NCBI GenBank assembly: GCA_964016875.1
Contig: OZ024724.1
Location: 39,555,320 to 39,619,319, forward strand
Source of the DNA: Fallopia convolvulus
Taxonomy: Eukaryota > Streptophyta > Magnoliopsida > Caryophyllales > Polygonaceae
Direction of reading: 5' to 3'
DNA: 64,000 bases
The notes under the pieces were generated by a model, which searched no databases, was not told the DNA's origin, and saw only the letters and a program-made list of their open reading frames with translations. Positions within the stretch are counted from its first letter, which is position 1. Each line of letters begins with the position of its first letter. Positions 23,101-33,055 of the stretch are shown here, piece by piece. Made by a program: the position numbers and the translations under genes.

Positions 23101-25378
23101 TGTGCTTGATGTTTCCCTAAAATTTGAGCCAGAACGCTTGGGTGGAAGCTGGGAAACGCCGGTCTTGTTTGTGGCTGCGTTAGGCGTTGAGTGGTGCGTC
23201 GCAGCCTTGGCCTTTGCATCGGCCTCCTCTTTTTCTTCCTTGGCACGTCTTGATGCCCTAGCTTGATCTCTTCGTACTTGGTCCTATAAAACTTGTTGGA
23301 GAGACAATGGTAGAAGAGAAACTCTCCTCCCGTCATAGTTAAACGAATAGCTATTAAGCATGCCATCATAAATAACTCTCTTATCGAATCACCATGGCCT
23401 TCCTAACAAGATATGAGTGCATTCCATGTTTACCACATCACACATTATATAATCAACATAATTACCAATGGAAACACGAACTAAGCAATGATGAATAACA
23501 AGATTAGGACCATCTGAATCATTTATTCCATTGAGACCATAACTAGTAGCCCTAGGTCGAGTTTTTAATTGTAAGTGATCAACTACTTTAGCATTAATAA
23601 TGTTACAGCAGCTACCACTATCAATTATCATGCATAAAACTTGATTCTTTACTGTACACCTAGTATGAAAAATATTTTCCCATTGATCTAGCCTAGGTGT
23701 TTCTTGTAAAGTAGGAGTACGCATGGTTACCAAGGTTAAAGGTTGTTCGGTGCAATCAGGTTCTATGGCCTCCACATCCTCCTCTTCGTGTCCAATACTC
23801 TCCTCCTCCACTTGATTTGGAGGTATTTCTTCATCACTCACATAACCACCATTACTGGTAAGGAACACTTGCTTTTGGTTTGGACAATCCTTAGCATAAT
23901 GACCTCGTCCTTGGCATTTGTAACAAACTATGTCACGTGTCCTTTGCTGTGTTTGAGGTGCATTCGTGGGACGTCTAGGGCCTTGTGTACCTGGTTTAGG
24001 TGAGATAAAAGCTTCCTTTTGCTGCATAGAAGGATTAGAAGGATAAGAATTAGAATTTGAACTAGAGTTAGGAGTATACCTTTTTGGTGCATTCCAAGCT
24101 TCTTTCTTCTTCCTTTGATGTTGCTCATAGAGTAGTTGGGCTGAATGCACTAATGCATTGAGATCCTTGATTTGTTGAATCTCAAGTGTGTCTTTAATAG
24201 CTTGATTCAGTCCAGCCACGAATTGGGTCCTTAAAGACCTCTGAGAATGATGAATTCCAACCTTGAAGCTCAAATCTTCAAGCTCATTGAAGTACTCAGT
24301 TGGTGACTTGGTTCCTTGTTTGCATGTGACAACTTTAAACCTCATGTGCTCGGTGTGTTCTTCTGGCACATACTTCTTTGTCATGACAAACTTCAGTTGG
24401 CCCCAAGTTTCAATAGGTGGCAAGGCCTTTCGAACTCTATCTTCCTTCATTCTGAACCACCAATTTCTAGCAGTTCCAACAAAGTGAATAAAAACAACAA
24501 CAACTTTCTCCCATTCTTCATATCCCATGTGATCTAGAATGAAGTTTGTAGCTTGCTCCCATTCTAGATACTTCTCCAGATTGAGCTCTCCGCTGAATGG
24601 CTCTATTTTGATCTTAATATCTCGTTTGCCAATTTGAGCAACATTTTGGTTGGCGTTGTTGTTGACCTGCCTTTGTACTCCATAAGCCGGTGGAATCTCT
24701 TCTACAACCTCAGCTTGATTGTAGAAATCATCAAGGGGAGGATGTCATGGGCGTCTTTCTTCCCCGGGATAGCCATAAGTCACATCATCATAAGGATTGT
24801 TGTATTGTTGTTGTTGATGATGAGTGGCTTGAGGAAATCGTGCGGATTGCTGAGTGTATAATTGTTGATGTGTAACCGGTGGCTGCCTCGTCCCATTGCC
24901 TCTTCCTCTACCTCGGCTTCCATTGGGAGAATATTGGCCCAGAAGGTCATTTTCTCTATTGTAGCTAGCAAGCACATCATGCTCTTCATCTACTACTAGT
25001 TGTTGCCCTTGTCGCTAGCTGAGGCAAGATTCGGGTCATCGGAAAGTTGAATTGCAGAGCAACTTTTTGACTTGATTGAGAGGCTTCTATTAAGGTTGCA
25101 AGTTGCTCCTTTATATGTTGCATTCTCGGGTTCAATGCCGCAGTTGCAACTTCCGCAGCTCGTTGATGACCATCTCTTATACTCTCACTAATGGACAACC
25201 TAATGAAATTGATTGCCTCCTTAGTAAGATTTAATTCAGCCCGGTTAGGCTCGTTTGGGATCACAATTGTTATCCTGAAAACAAAGCAAGAAAACGAGAG
25301 AGTAGTGTGTTCCAAAAGCAAACCGAACAAGCAATACCACACCTTAATCAAGCCAAAACTTGCCTCAAAGCAATCCAA
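20178..25378 (-). pseudogene. Ty3/gypsy gag-pol, chromovirus-like, complete domain order but broken
   Basis: Minus-strand polyprotein remnant in several frames. Gag N-terminus is at about 25260-25000 and gag core at 24528-23900 (WWFRMKEDRV, YFNELEDLSFKVG), with zinc knuckle CYKCQGRGHYAKDC near 23920. Protease is IIDSGSCCNIINA near 23610. RT runs 22700-22000 (FSKIDLRSGYHHIRM, MPFGLTNAPSTFMRL; the FDD box falls at a frame break near 22215). RNase H is near 21750 (FEIEADASGHGIGG). Integrase is 21146-20487 (CVVCAKAKSRLH, MDFIVGLPRT, CHPQTDGQTEVTNRT), with tail NVHPTFNVADLSLY ending at 20178. Breaks include an in-frame TGA at about 22494 and frameshifts near 20300, 21160, 22200, 22850, 23380 and 24990. 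The RT and gag types look most like CRM/Galadriel chromoviruses; the clade is not certain. Confidence 0.85.
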
Positions 25379-26460
25379 TCAACTAATTCAGTTTTTGGGT
25401 TGAAATGAGGGAGTAAAGGTGTAGATATGGTGTTCTAATGATAGATAAAGGAAATTATGCAGTTCGAGCAATTAGCAAGTATGCAACTAGACAAGCAATG
25501 CAATATATCCCTTTATAAGCTTTCAAATACAAGCAATCTCTCAATTGACTCTATGCAAGTTAATAAAGCCAATTAATGCATACAAGGACAGAAAACAAGG
25601 TAGGCTATGTGACTTTTATTTCGTCACTTGTTTTTCTTCAAAGTGATTACCAACTACTTTTCTAGTAAGCAATCACTAGGGGTGAAAGTGGCTTGAAACT
25701 AGCTGGGGTAGATCACTTCTTTTGCACTTTTTTTTTGATTTATGCACAAACTGCTCTTGTGCTAGAACAAGCAAAGCAAAATAATACAAAGAACAAAAAG
25801 GGCAGAAACGAACTGATTTTTTTTAATATTAAGTGACTTATGCCACCAATGAAACCAATATGAATGAAACCAATTATAGGATGTAACACAAAAATCAGCA
25901 ATTATCAATCAAGCATTATGAATCTCAATCAATCATGCAATATGAATGAAAAACTCATAAAACTGTGGGAAAACAAAAGCTAATCTTAGATTGCAAATAA
26001 ACTCAACTAATTAGCCAAAAACATGCAACAAATCCCTTAAATATATCCTAATTGGTTAATTACATGGGGGGGCAAGCAATCAACAAGGGAAATTAGGGTT
26101 AGGGTTTGTGCAAGCTAGGTTTAGGTTTAGGGTTGTCGTGGCTTAGGGTTAGGGTTTGAGGGTTTGGGATTTGCGATTAGGGTTTGGTGGTGGTCCGATG
26201 AGTACGGGGGTGTTGGTGGCCGAATGGTGGTGCAATGGAGGGTGGTGCAGTGGTGGTTAGCGACACCAGTTGTGGTGGCGCCGGTGGTGGCTCTTGGTGG
26301 AGGTGGCGGAATTATGGTGGCTTTGTGGTGAAAAATCAGATTTTGGTCTCAAAGTGTATAGATTATGGTAAAGGTATAAACTTTAAAGCTAAAAACTAAA
26401 TTAATCAACTAGAAAGCAATTTGAGGAAAGAAAATATTACTTGGCGAGACGCTGGATGAA
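25379..26460 (-). other. Untranslated leader of the chromovirus-like element, with telomere-like and GGT-rich stretches
   Basis: Between the PBS and gag. Plus-strand 26093-26188 is rich in (T)TTAGGG-like units (ttagggttagggtttg, aggtttaggtttaggg). 26185-26330 is rich in GGTGGTGG. The remainder is AT-rich and without an open frame. Untranslated leaders of this length are usual in gypsy elements. Confidence 0.5.
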
Positions 26461-26468
26461 TGATACCA
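26461..26468 (-). other. Probable primer-binding site (initiator-Met tRNA type), weak
   Basis: Minus strand TGGTATCA, eight bases inside the end of the LTR. It matches the first eight bases of the usual TGGTATCAGAGC PBS and then diverges (TTCATCC). Position relative to the LTR supports it; the short match does not by itself. Confidence 0.45.
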
Positions 26469-26476
26469 CTTATACA

Positions 26477-27444
26477 TGATTGCCTCGGATTACTCCTTAG
26501 AAACCTCGTAGATAACCCACACAAGTGCTGATCTTGCCTTGTAATGTGATTTTCGTACCTTCAACACTTTCAGAATCAATACCTTGTAATGCAAGCAACA
26601 AAGTTCGAACTTGAATATGAATGGAACTGGTTTGAATCACTAGATTGGATCAAAAGGGATAGTTCAATTGGATTGGCTCTAACGCTAAATCCAATTGATG
26701 AACTAGATTGATCTTTAACAATCAAAACTAGAACTAATCAATTGATCAATTGAATGAAAGTATGAAACAAACTGAATTAAACACAAAGAACAAGAGAGAG
26801 AATTCGAATGATGATGTTGATTGATCTCGTAAACAATTGATAGACACACGTGTTTTTGGAGCCCAAGAGATATATTAAACCAATTTGGGTTTAATCTCTC
26901 TCAAGCTAATTTTATTAAACTGAAATTGCAAAGTATAAATAGTGAATACAATTGTCTTCCTTGGAGAGCAAGCAAACATGATGGCCGACCCTAGGAGAGA
27001 GAAAGGCCCCGTGTCTTGCTTCCAAAGATATAATAAAATATTCAAACTATAACTAACTAGATCTCCCTTAAATAAAATAAATCAAATTTGAATTATTTAT
27101 TTAAGAAAAATATCCTAACAAACTTAAAATATCTAAAAGATATATAAAACATAGGAGAGAGATTATCAACCACTAACAACATGCCTATGGCAGAAATCTC
27201 CATCATATAAAACTGAAATTATATTGTTCTATAAATAAAAGCAATAAAGATATTTTCCATATTTAGATTGGTCAAGTCAAAGGGTTGACTTTTACCCATG
27301 TAACAACTTATCTCACCGAGTCACTTATTAAATTCAGCCGTAAAGTGAGACAAGCTATTTCATGTTTCTAAATAAGGAAATAAGTGTGAAACTCGCCCAA
27401 TTGAATTAATCCATAAAATCTGGGCTTAGTTGATGCCGAATGCA
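26477..27444 (-). repeat. 5' LTR of the chromovirus-like gypsy element (about 968 bp)
   Basis: Minus strand starts TGCATTCGGCATC at 27444 and ends ..GGCAATCA at 26477, next to a PBS-like TGGTATCA. Its first about 165 bases repeat at 20029-20196. The length suits CRM-like LTRs. Borders are placed by TG...CA and the PBS and may be off by a few bases. Confidence 0.6.
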
Positions 27445-27640
27445 AGTGACCCATCTCGTCCTGCTGGACCCTTCAATAAAGGCTGCCAATCGAACTAAGA
27501 TCGATGTCGTCCCTTGAGCAATCTTCTTAGCCTGACTCCTAGTAATTGGTCCATCAGAAGGCACTCGACTCAACTCATCGACATCAGTAGGATACATGGT
27601 TCGCTTCACTGCATTAGGGCGAGATCTTACGAGACAAAGG
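27445..27640 (-). pseudogene. C-terminal scrap of a gypsy polyprotein
   Basis: Minus strand encodes DELSRVPSDGPITRSQAKKI, a motif typical of the extreme C-terminus of plant chromovirus pol. It ends directly at the LTR at 27444. It is absent from the pol end at 20178, so it comes from another copy, perhaps a tandem partner that shared this LTR. Nothing upstream of it remains. Confidence 0.5.
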
Positions 27641-28075
27641 TAGAGGAAGACGACGGGGTTGAGACCTCCATATCTGAGGGCGTGAATGGCGAACTCAAAA
27701 CCAGCGGTAATGAATTCGAATTTATAGACTTTGATGAGGCAGAGAAGATATGTCGGTGGTGAAGAATTCGAGTTCATCATTCCGTCCTTCTATGGTTCTA
27801 GTTCCTTCAATCCTAGTTGAAAAAAGAGAGGAAGAAGACCGAAAAAGGTTATATTTAATAATAATAAAAAAGCATTTATATATTTCTTTTATTAAAATTA
27901 ATAAAATTATGTAGTTGCCATTTTCATGGCACCTAAATGGCACAATTCATATCCACGTCAGCGTGAGCGAATTTCACTCAAGGACTCAGTTTCTAAAAAA
28001 CAAAAAATAGTAAAGTTCAAGTTTTTATTTGAACATTTCATAGTATAAGGCGGTGGTTGACAAAAGTGTGCAAGT
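27641..28075. repeat. Short unidentified open frame and MITE-like terminal repeat, right copy
   Basis: About 27880-28075 carries a MITE/MULE-like end (ggcacctaaatggcac, gtcagcgtgagcgaattt, gcggtggttgacaaaagtg). Its last about 100 bases are the inverted partner of 13785-13885. Before it, a plus-strand frame ending 27762 encodes an acidic stretch (GNEFEFIDFDEAEKICRW) that I do not recognise; it could be a captured gene scrap or chance. Confidence 0.45.
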
Positions 28076-28815
28076 TCAAGGGCCTATAAATGTGTTCTGC
28101 CTGCAGTCTTGTATATATTGTTGAGAGCACCCACAATCATGAATCTCATTGATCCTATAAACTCTTTTTTGTTTCCTTTTAACATATTATCTATGGATTT
28201 TTTTTATATATCTCATACTTTTATTCCTAGATTACGTTGATTCTGCTAGAAATGTGTTTTAAAATGAAAACTAAGAATGAATATGAGACCTTAGATCGAA
28301 GAAATGGGACAATTTCATAAATATGCTAAAAAATTCTAATTTATCTCAAAAATAACTGCGGCCATGTTTCTTCTCTTTCCTTCACTCTCACCTTAAACAC
28401 ACAAACCTAAAAACACTTCCCAAAAGCTTCAAATCTCCATTGAAGAAAAAATTTCAACCTTAAATCTCCATTAAAGGCACAATCTCATTAAAATCTTCAA
28501 ATCTCTATTAACAAAAAAAATTATTGCTCGCATGCACGCAATTCTTTCGAAATTCACAAATTCGTTCAAGTTAGGAACTAGTTCTTTTTCAAGTGCATAC
28601 TTGTACTTATGTTTCCTCTCACCTACAACTAGTTGACATCCTTACAAAGGCACTCGGAGCTCAGCAATATATGTTTCTTTGTTGCGAACTTGGACTCAGT
28701 CTCCCTTGTCAAGCTTGAGAGGAGGCTATGGGAAGGCTTATGTGGCACTTTGAGGGCTTTTTAGTGTTCCTTAATTAGCCACTACAATAAATGCATCTCT
28801 TTTCTTTCCTTTTAG
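28076..28815. other. Intergenic DNA, nothing recognised
   Basis: AT-rich, no open frame of note, and no terminal repeats that I could pair. It lies between the MITE-like end and the CCCGA-rich elements. Confidence 0.4.
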
Positions 28816-29145
28816 ATATGGGTGGCAAATTCTAGCCCGACCTGTGAAAACTGCCCGACCCGCCCGACTCGATACCTGCACGATATCCAAAATAAAATTA
28901 TAAAATTGAACCCCAAACCAACCCGACCCAACCCATTTTGATTCGACAAAAAAGCAACTTGTTTAAGAAATATCCTAAACCCGATTGTATCCGAAAAGAC
29001 CAGCCTGATACCAACCCGAACCCGACCAACCCGAACTCGATTGCACCCGACACCCGAAAGAACCCGAACACGATTATAATTGGCGCTCAATTAAACCCGA
29101 ACCCGAAATAACCCAACTCGATTATACCCGACACCTGAATTAATT
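28816..29145. mobile_element. CCCGA-rich hAT-like fragment
   Basis: Begins gggtggcaaattctagcccg and continues with many degenerate CCCGAACCCGA units. This is the same style of subterminal repeat as the element at 29299-30066. No paired end or target duplication could be found, so it may be a truncated relative. Confidence 0.4.
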
Positions 29146-29298
29146 CTAAATAAAATGATTTCAATCCTAAATTATTGAGACAAACACTGTCAAAAAAGTT
29201 GGCATTACATTTATTTCTAAGCAATTAAATTTCCAATTATCAACAATTTGTTCTCTTTTTTTGGAAGTATATAATATATGCAAGCAATAACATGCAAG

Positions 29299-30066
29299 TA
29301 GGGTTGTCAAAATTTGACCCGATCCGAGAAACCTGCCTGACCCGCCCAAATTCGAATCCAACCCGACCTGACCCGAGAAAAAAATAAAAAGTTTTATACT
29401 CGAGACATCCTTGATCCGAACTGATTTGACCCGAATCCGAAAAAACCCAAACTCGAAATTAACCGAAAACCGATTATACCCGAAAGGACTAGCCTGATGC
29501 AAACTGATATCCGATGCTACCCGACCCAAAGTCATCCGAAAATCCGAAGTTACCCGACCCGAAACCATCCGAAAATCTAAACTTATGTTTTAAAATATTA
29601 ATAATAGTGAATATGTATTATAATTATGTTTGAAATTTAAATGTTAAATTAAATATTTAGTCCCTAGGGTAGTTAAACTACAAAAAATAATCATTTAATA
29701 TATAGTCTGAATCAAAATTTGGCTTACTTGAAATCAAATTAACCCGAAATTCAACCAAAGTCGAAATCGATTCCACCAAAATCTGAAAAACCCGAAACCC
29801 GAATCACCCGAAAAACGACTAAATCCAAAATCTAACTAAACCCGAAACTGGACTTATCCGAAATCAAGTTGGACCGAAAACCGAATGACCCGACTGAAAT
29901 TGACCAAAACCCGACTTTGCCCGATTAATTGAACATCTGACGTGAAATGATCCAACCCAATTTGACTCGATTTTCAAAATATCCGAATTTGACCCGAATC
30001 CGAACTTAGCCGAAACAAAATTGACCCGACTCAAACCCGACTCGACCCACTTGATTGAGACCCCTA
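29299..30066. mobile_element. Non-autonomous hAT element, CCCGA-rich (768 bp)
   Basis: Ends TAGGGTTGTCAA on the left and TAGGGGTCTCAA read inward from the right form imperfect TIRs. Flanking 8-bp sites catgcaag (29291-29298) and cttgcaag (30067-30074) differ at one base. The interior consists mainly of degenerate ACCCGA/CCGAAA units and has no transposase. An 8-bp TSD plus TIR plus dense subterminal repeats fits hAT. Confidence 0.65.
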
Positions 30067-30074
30067 CTTGCAAG

Positions 30075-30699
30075 GGATTCCTCAGCATCATTAAGGAAGG
30101 AATAGAAAAATTAAACCATAATTTTATTCCCAAATAAGAAATCAATGTGATACATACCTTTGGAGCTTATCTTCTGCCAATTGTAAATGAGAAAACAAGA
30201 TCTAAGATTTTGTAATATCATAATAGGATAGCCATAAGTTGCTCACAAAATTTAGCCAAAAAATTCTGAAATGATGCATTTAAAAGACCACAAATCAAGT
30301 ATTAGATTTACACAAGATCCATAATTAATTAGTTTTCCTAAGAAGTCACAAAATATATTTTCCTTAAAATCACTTCAGCAATAACAAATTCGATTACTTG
30401 ATGCCAACAACCCAAAAGTCAAGCCTGCAACAAAATAACAATAATTAACTCATCAACAAATTTAAATACTTGAGTAGAAAATAAGGAAAAAATCAAGAAA
30501 AAATCATTATAACTGACATCTTTTAAGTTCATACAACCAAAAAAGAATGGTATAGGAATGCAACCAATAGCAACAACATCGAAAGAATCATAAAACAACT
30601 AGCAAAAAACACAACATTAGATAAGCACAGTGTACAACACTAGTGAAAAAGTGCATACCATACTTATTGAACTGATTCACCATTATCAATTATTGAAGC
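30075..30699. other. AT-rich DNA downstream of the hAT transposase remnant
   Basis: No gene seen. It may include the 3' non-coding part of the minus-strand hAT element, but no terminal repeat could be matched to its other end. Confidence 0.35.
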
Positions 30700-30921
30700 C
30701 CCTTTTAAGATGAAATCTAATCATAAAAGTAATTTAAATATAATATTATTCTAAACAAGATAAAAATATAACAATTTAAGAATTGTGATATATTTAAGAT
30801 TTTACCGTCATATCCAATCAACCAATTTTGCGCAGTGTAACACCTCGATAATTTATAAGGAATTGAGGTGCTACCCATGTTAACAAGAGCTCTTCCTTTT
30901 TTGGGTTCAAGTGAGGACAAA

Positions 30922-31004
30922 GAACTTAGAAGTTAAGCGTGCAGGGGTGAGAGTAGTACCAGGATGGGTGATCTCCTGGGAAGTTCTCGGGTTGACATGG
31001 GATA
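30922..31004 (+). ncRNA. 5S-rRNA-derived segment in Cassandra LTR 1
   Basis: agttaagcgtgc, gagagtagtaccaggatggg and ctcctgggaagt match, in order and spacing, the part of plant 5S rRNA that holds the internal RNA polymerase III promoter (box A, intermediate element, box C). The 5' third of 5S rRNA is less well matched. It is not a genuine 5S gene: it lies in an LTR and lacks a tandem array. Confidence 0.85.
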
Positions 31005-31230
31005 ACGCTTCTAAGGCCCCGAGCTTTACAAATGGTATCAGAGCTGACTCTAGGTCACGAGTTGACTTAGTCCGGTGGACGGTCACTCGACCCAGAGGGC
31101 GATGCTTGGGGCTTGATGAGGACGTCAAGTGTTTAAGTGGGGGAGATTGTAACACCCCGATAATTTATAAGGAATTGAGGTGCTACCCATCTCAACAAGA
31201 GCTCTTCCTTTTCTGGGTTCAAGTGAGTAC

Positions 31231-31312
31231 AAAGAACTCAGAAGTTAAGCGTGCAGAGGTGAGAGTAGTGCCAGGATGGGTGACCTCCTAGGAAGTCCTC
31301 GGGTTGACATGG
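31231..31312 (+). ncRNA. 5S-rRNA-derived segment in Cassandra LTR 2
   Basis: Same arrangement as in LTR 1 (agttaagcgtgc, gatgggtgacctcctagg, aagtcctcggg). GGGTGACCTCCT here is identical to the 5S consensus I know, where LTR 1 has GGGTGATCTCCT. Confidence 0.85.
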
Positions 31313-31755
31313 GATATTGCTTCTAAGGCCTCAGGCTTTACACGCAGTCACCAATGCTTCTACATTTTGATCTTTAAGAGCACTCATACATTTACTAATA
31401 ATCCTTCCTCCAATGCTGAATGTTGACTCAGAAGCAACTGAAGTAATTAGAATAGCTAGTATGTCTCTAGCCATAGCATAAAGTACTAGATATTCAGTAT
31501 AATGAACCTTCCAATAATCAAGCACATCATATTCTTTACTTTAATCCGTTTTTATACAGTCATCTTCCAAATATTTGTCTAACTCGCTTTTTGAAGAACT
31601 GTGCTGACCATAATAGTCAAATTCGTACATCATAAGTGCATAATATATAAAATAAAAGTGAACATTTAAATTAGTATTTTTGTAAATAACAAAAGACAAT
31701 TTAAAATTATGTAGAAAGTTTACATACCTTAATGTCGTCAAGTTGAGAGGGTTTC

Positions 31756-33050
31756 TTGACAACAAATAAATTTATAATCAAGACTCCACCGTGTATAGCG
31801 AAATCAGGTTCATCCACGGGAGAAAGTCATGTACCAAATTTTGTTACTTAGAGCGCAAGCAAGAGAGAAAAACAAGGATTTTTATATCAAGGAAGAGAAA
31901 TTCTAAGGTTTAGGGTATCCCCACAACAACAATTATGTATGCCAACGGTAATGAAACATAAAGATCATGTTTTTATCACATAAAGGTGTCAACTTTCGTC
32001 AACCTAAGCAGTTAATCAACTAACTTTCGTTTAATCAATAAACTTACTATCTAATCTCTTCTACTTCAATTAGGATAGATCCGCTTTCGCTTCAGAATAC
32101 TAAATTGACTATTCTGATTCAAGGTTTCCACTTTCGCTTCAACTATGAATAAGAAATTTCCTTCAACTTTCGCTTCAAGGATTAAGAGCAAGAAAATAGA
32201 ATCATGCAATAAAAACAATCAAAACATGATCATAAACAAGCATGCATAACCATTGTTGGGTTTAGCCCCAACCTTAGAAGGAGAGACTACTCACTAATTA
32301 TAATTGAAAACAAACCAATTGAATTAAGAAAGAAAGGCTTACAAACTGAATTCAAAATAAAACTTGTCCTCCAAGCAATCTTCTCTACTCTCTACTCTCC
32401 ACACGCCTCCTCTTTCTCTCTTCTCTCTACACTCTACTCTATCTAACTTGAATGATTGTGGGATTGTGTAGAGAAAAATAAAAAGGGAACAAGAGTATTT
32501 CTAGAGAAACTAATTTATCTAAGAGCTATCACTAAGGAAATAAATCTTCTAATAAGATATATCCTTCTATCTATCCAAGGACATAAAAGATATAAGATAA
32601 AAGTCTTTAATCGTGCCGACTCGGTCTTCGCTACGATCCAGAGTGCCTCGGTACCGACCATGTTACCCTCGGTACCGAGCCTGTTCAGCACTGAAAACAA
32701 CCTAGAGTAAAACTTCCATAGCGGGTTCGTTACACCTCCGTTTGACTCGATTCTTTTTCCTATGTCTTTGTAACGAGTTTCTCTATTTCTTTTCAAGCTC
32801 AAACTTAATTCTTCACCACTTTACTTCATAGCTAAATCTTCACTTCATTCTTGAGTGCTATCTTTAACTAATTTCCTCTTTTCTTCAAAATATGCTTCAA
32901 AACAGCTTTAAAACCTATAAAAACACCACCAAAGCTTATGTAGACTCCATATCTTAAGAAAATACGAAAACCTACACAAACGACTCAAAACAAAACACAA
33001 AACTAAAGAAAAAGACTCAAACACATCCTAAAAACATGACTAAAAAGGCG
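31756..33050 (-). repeat. LTR of an unassigned element, copy 1
   Basis: Shares its start (tgacaacaaataaatttataatcaagac) and many internal blocks (gaaagaaaggcttacaa-like, ctcggtaccgacc, ending cctaaaaacatgac) with 38428-39872. No coding sequence; the arrangement suggests a solo LTR. The minus strand is proposed because pyrimidine/purine layout and TGTC...GTCA ends fit either way but copy 2 lies likewise. Ends are approximate and no target duplication is certain. It sits inside the hAT transposase remnant, next to the solo LTR. Confidence 0.5.
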
Positions 33051-33055
33051 GACAT

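Larger units (their letters stand above)
30836..31342 (+). mobile_element. Cassandra-type TRIM retrotransposon, complete (507 bp)
   Basis: Two 195-bp LTRs (30836-31030 and 31148-31342), both TGTAACACC...TTTACA. Target duplication cgcag lies at 30831-30835 and 31343-31347. A PBS tggtatcagagc (31033-31044, initiator-Met tRNA type) and a purine tract gtgggggaga just before LTR2 complete it. Each LTR holds a 5S-rRNA-like segment, which defines Cassandra. It has no coding capacity and must be moved by other elements. Inserted in the hAT transposase frame at ..EALVTA/QNWL... LTR differences are few, suggesting a fairly recent insertion. Confidence 0.93.

Noticed and set aside
26093..26188. Interstitial telomere or chromosome end
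   Set aside because: Units are too degenerate and few, and they lie within a retrotransposon leader.
27514..27762. Host gene on the plus strand inside the transposon block
   Set aside because: Its first half is antisense to the gypsy C-terminal motif; only the last about 45 codons are unexplained, too little to support a gene.
30922..31312. Genuine 5S rRNA genes
   Set aside because: The similarity covers only the promoter-bearing part of 5S rRNA and both copies lie inside the LTRs of a Cassandra element with TSD, so these are element sequences.
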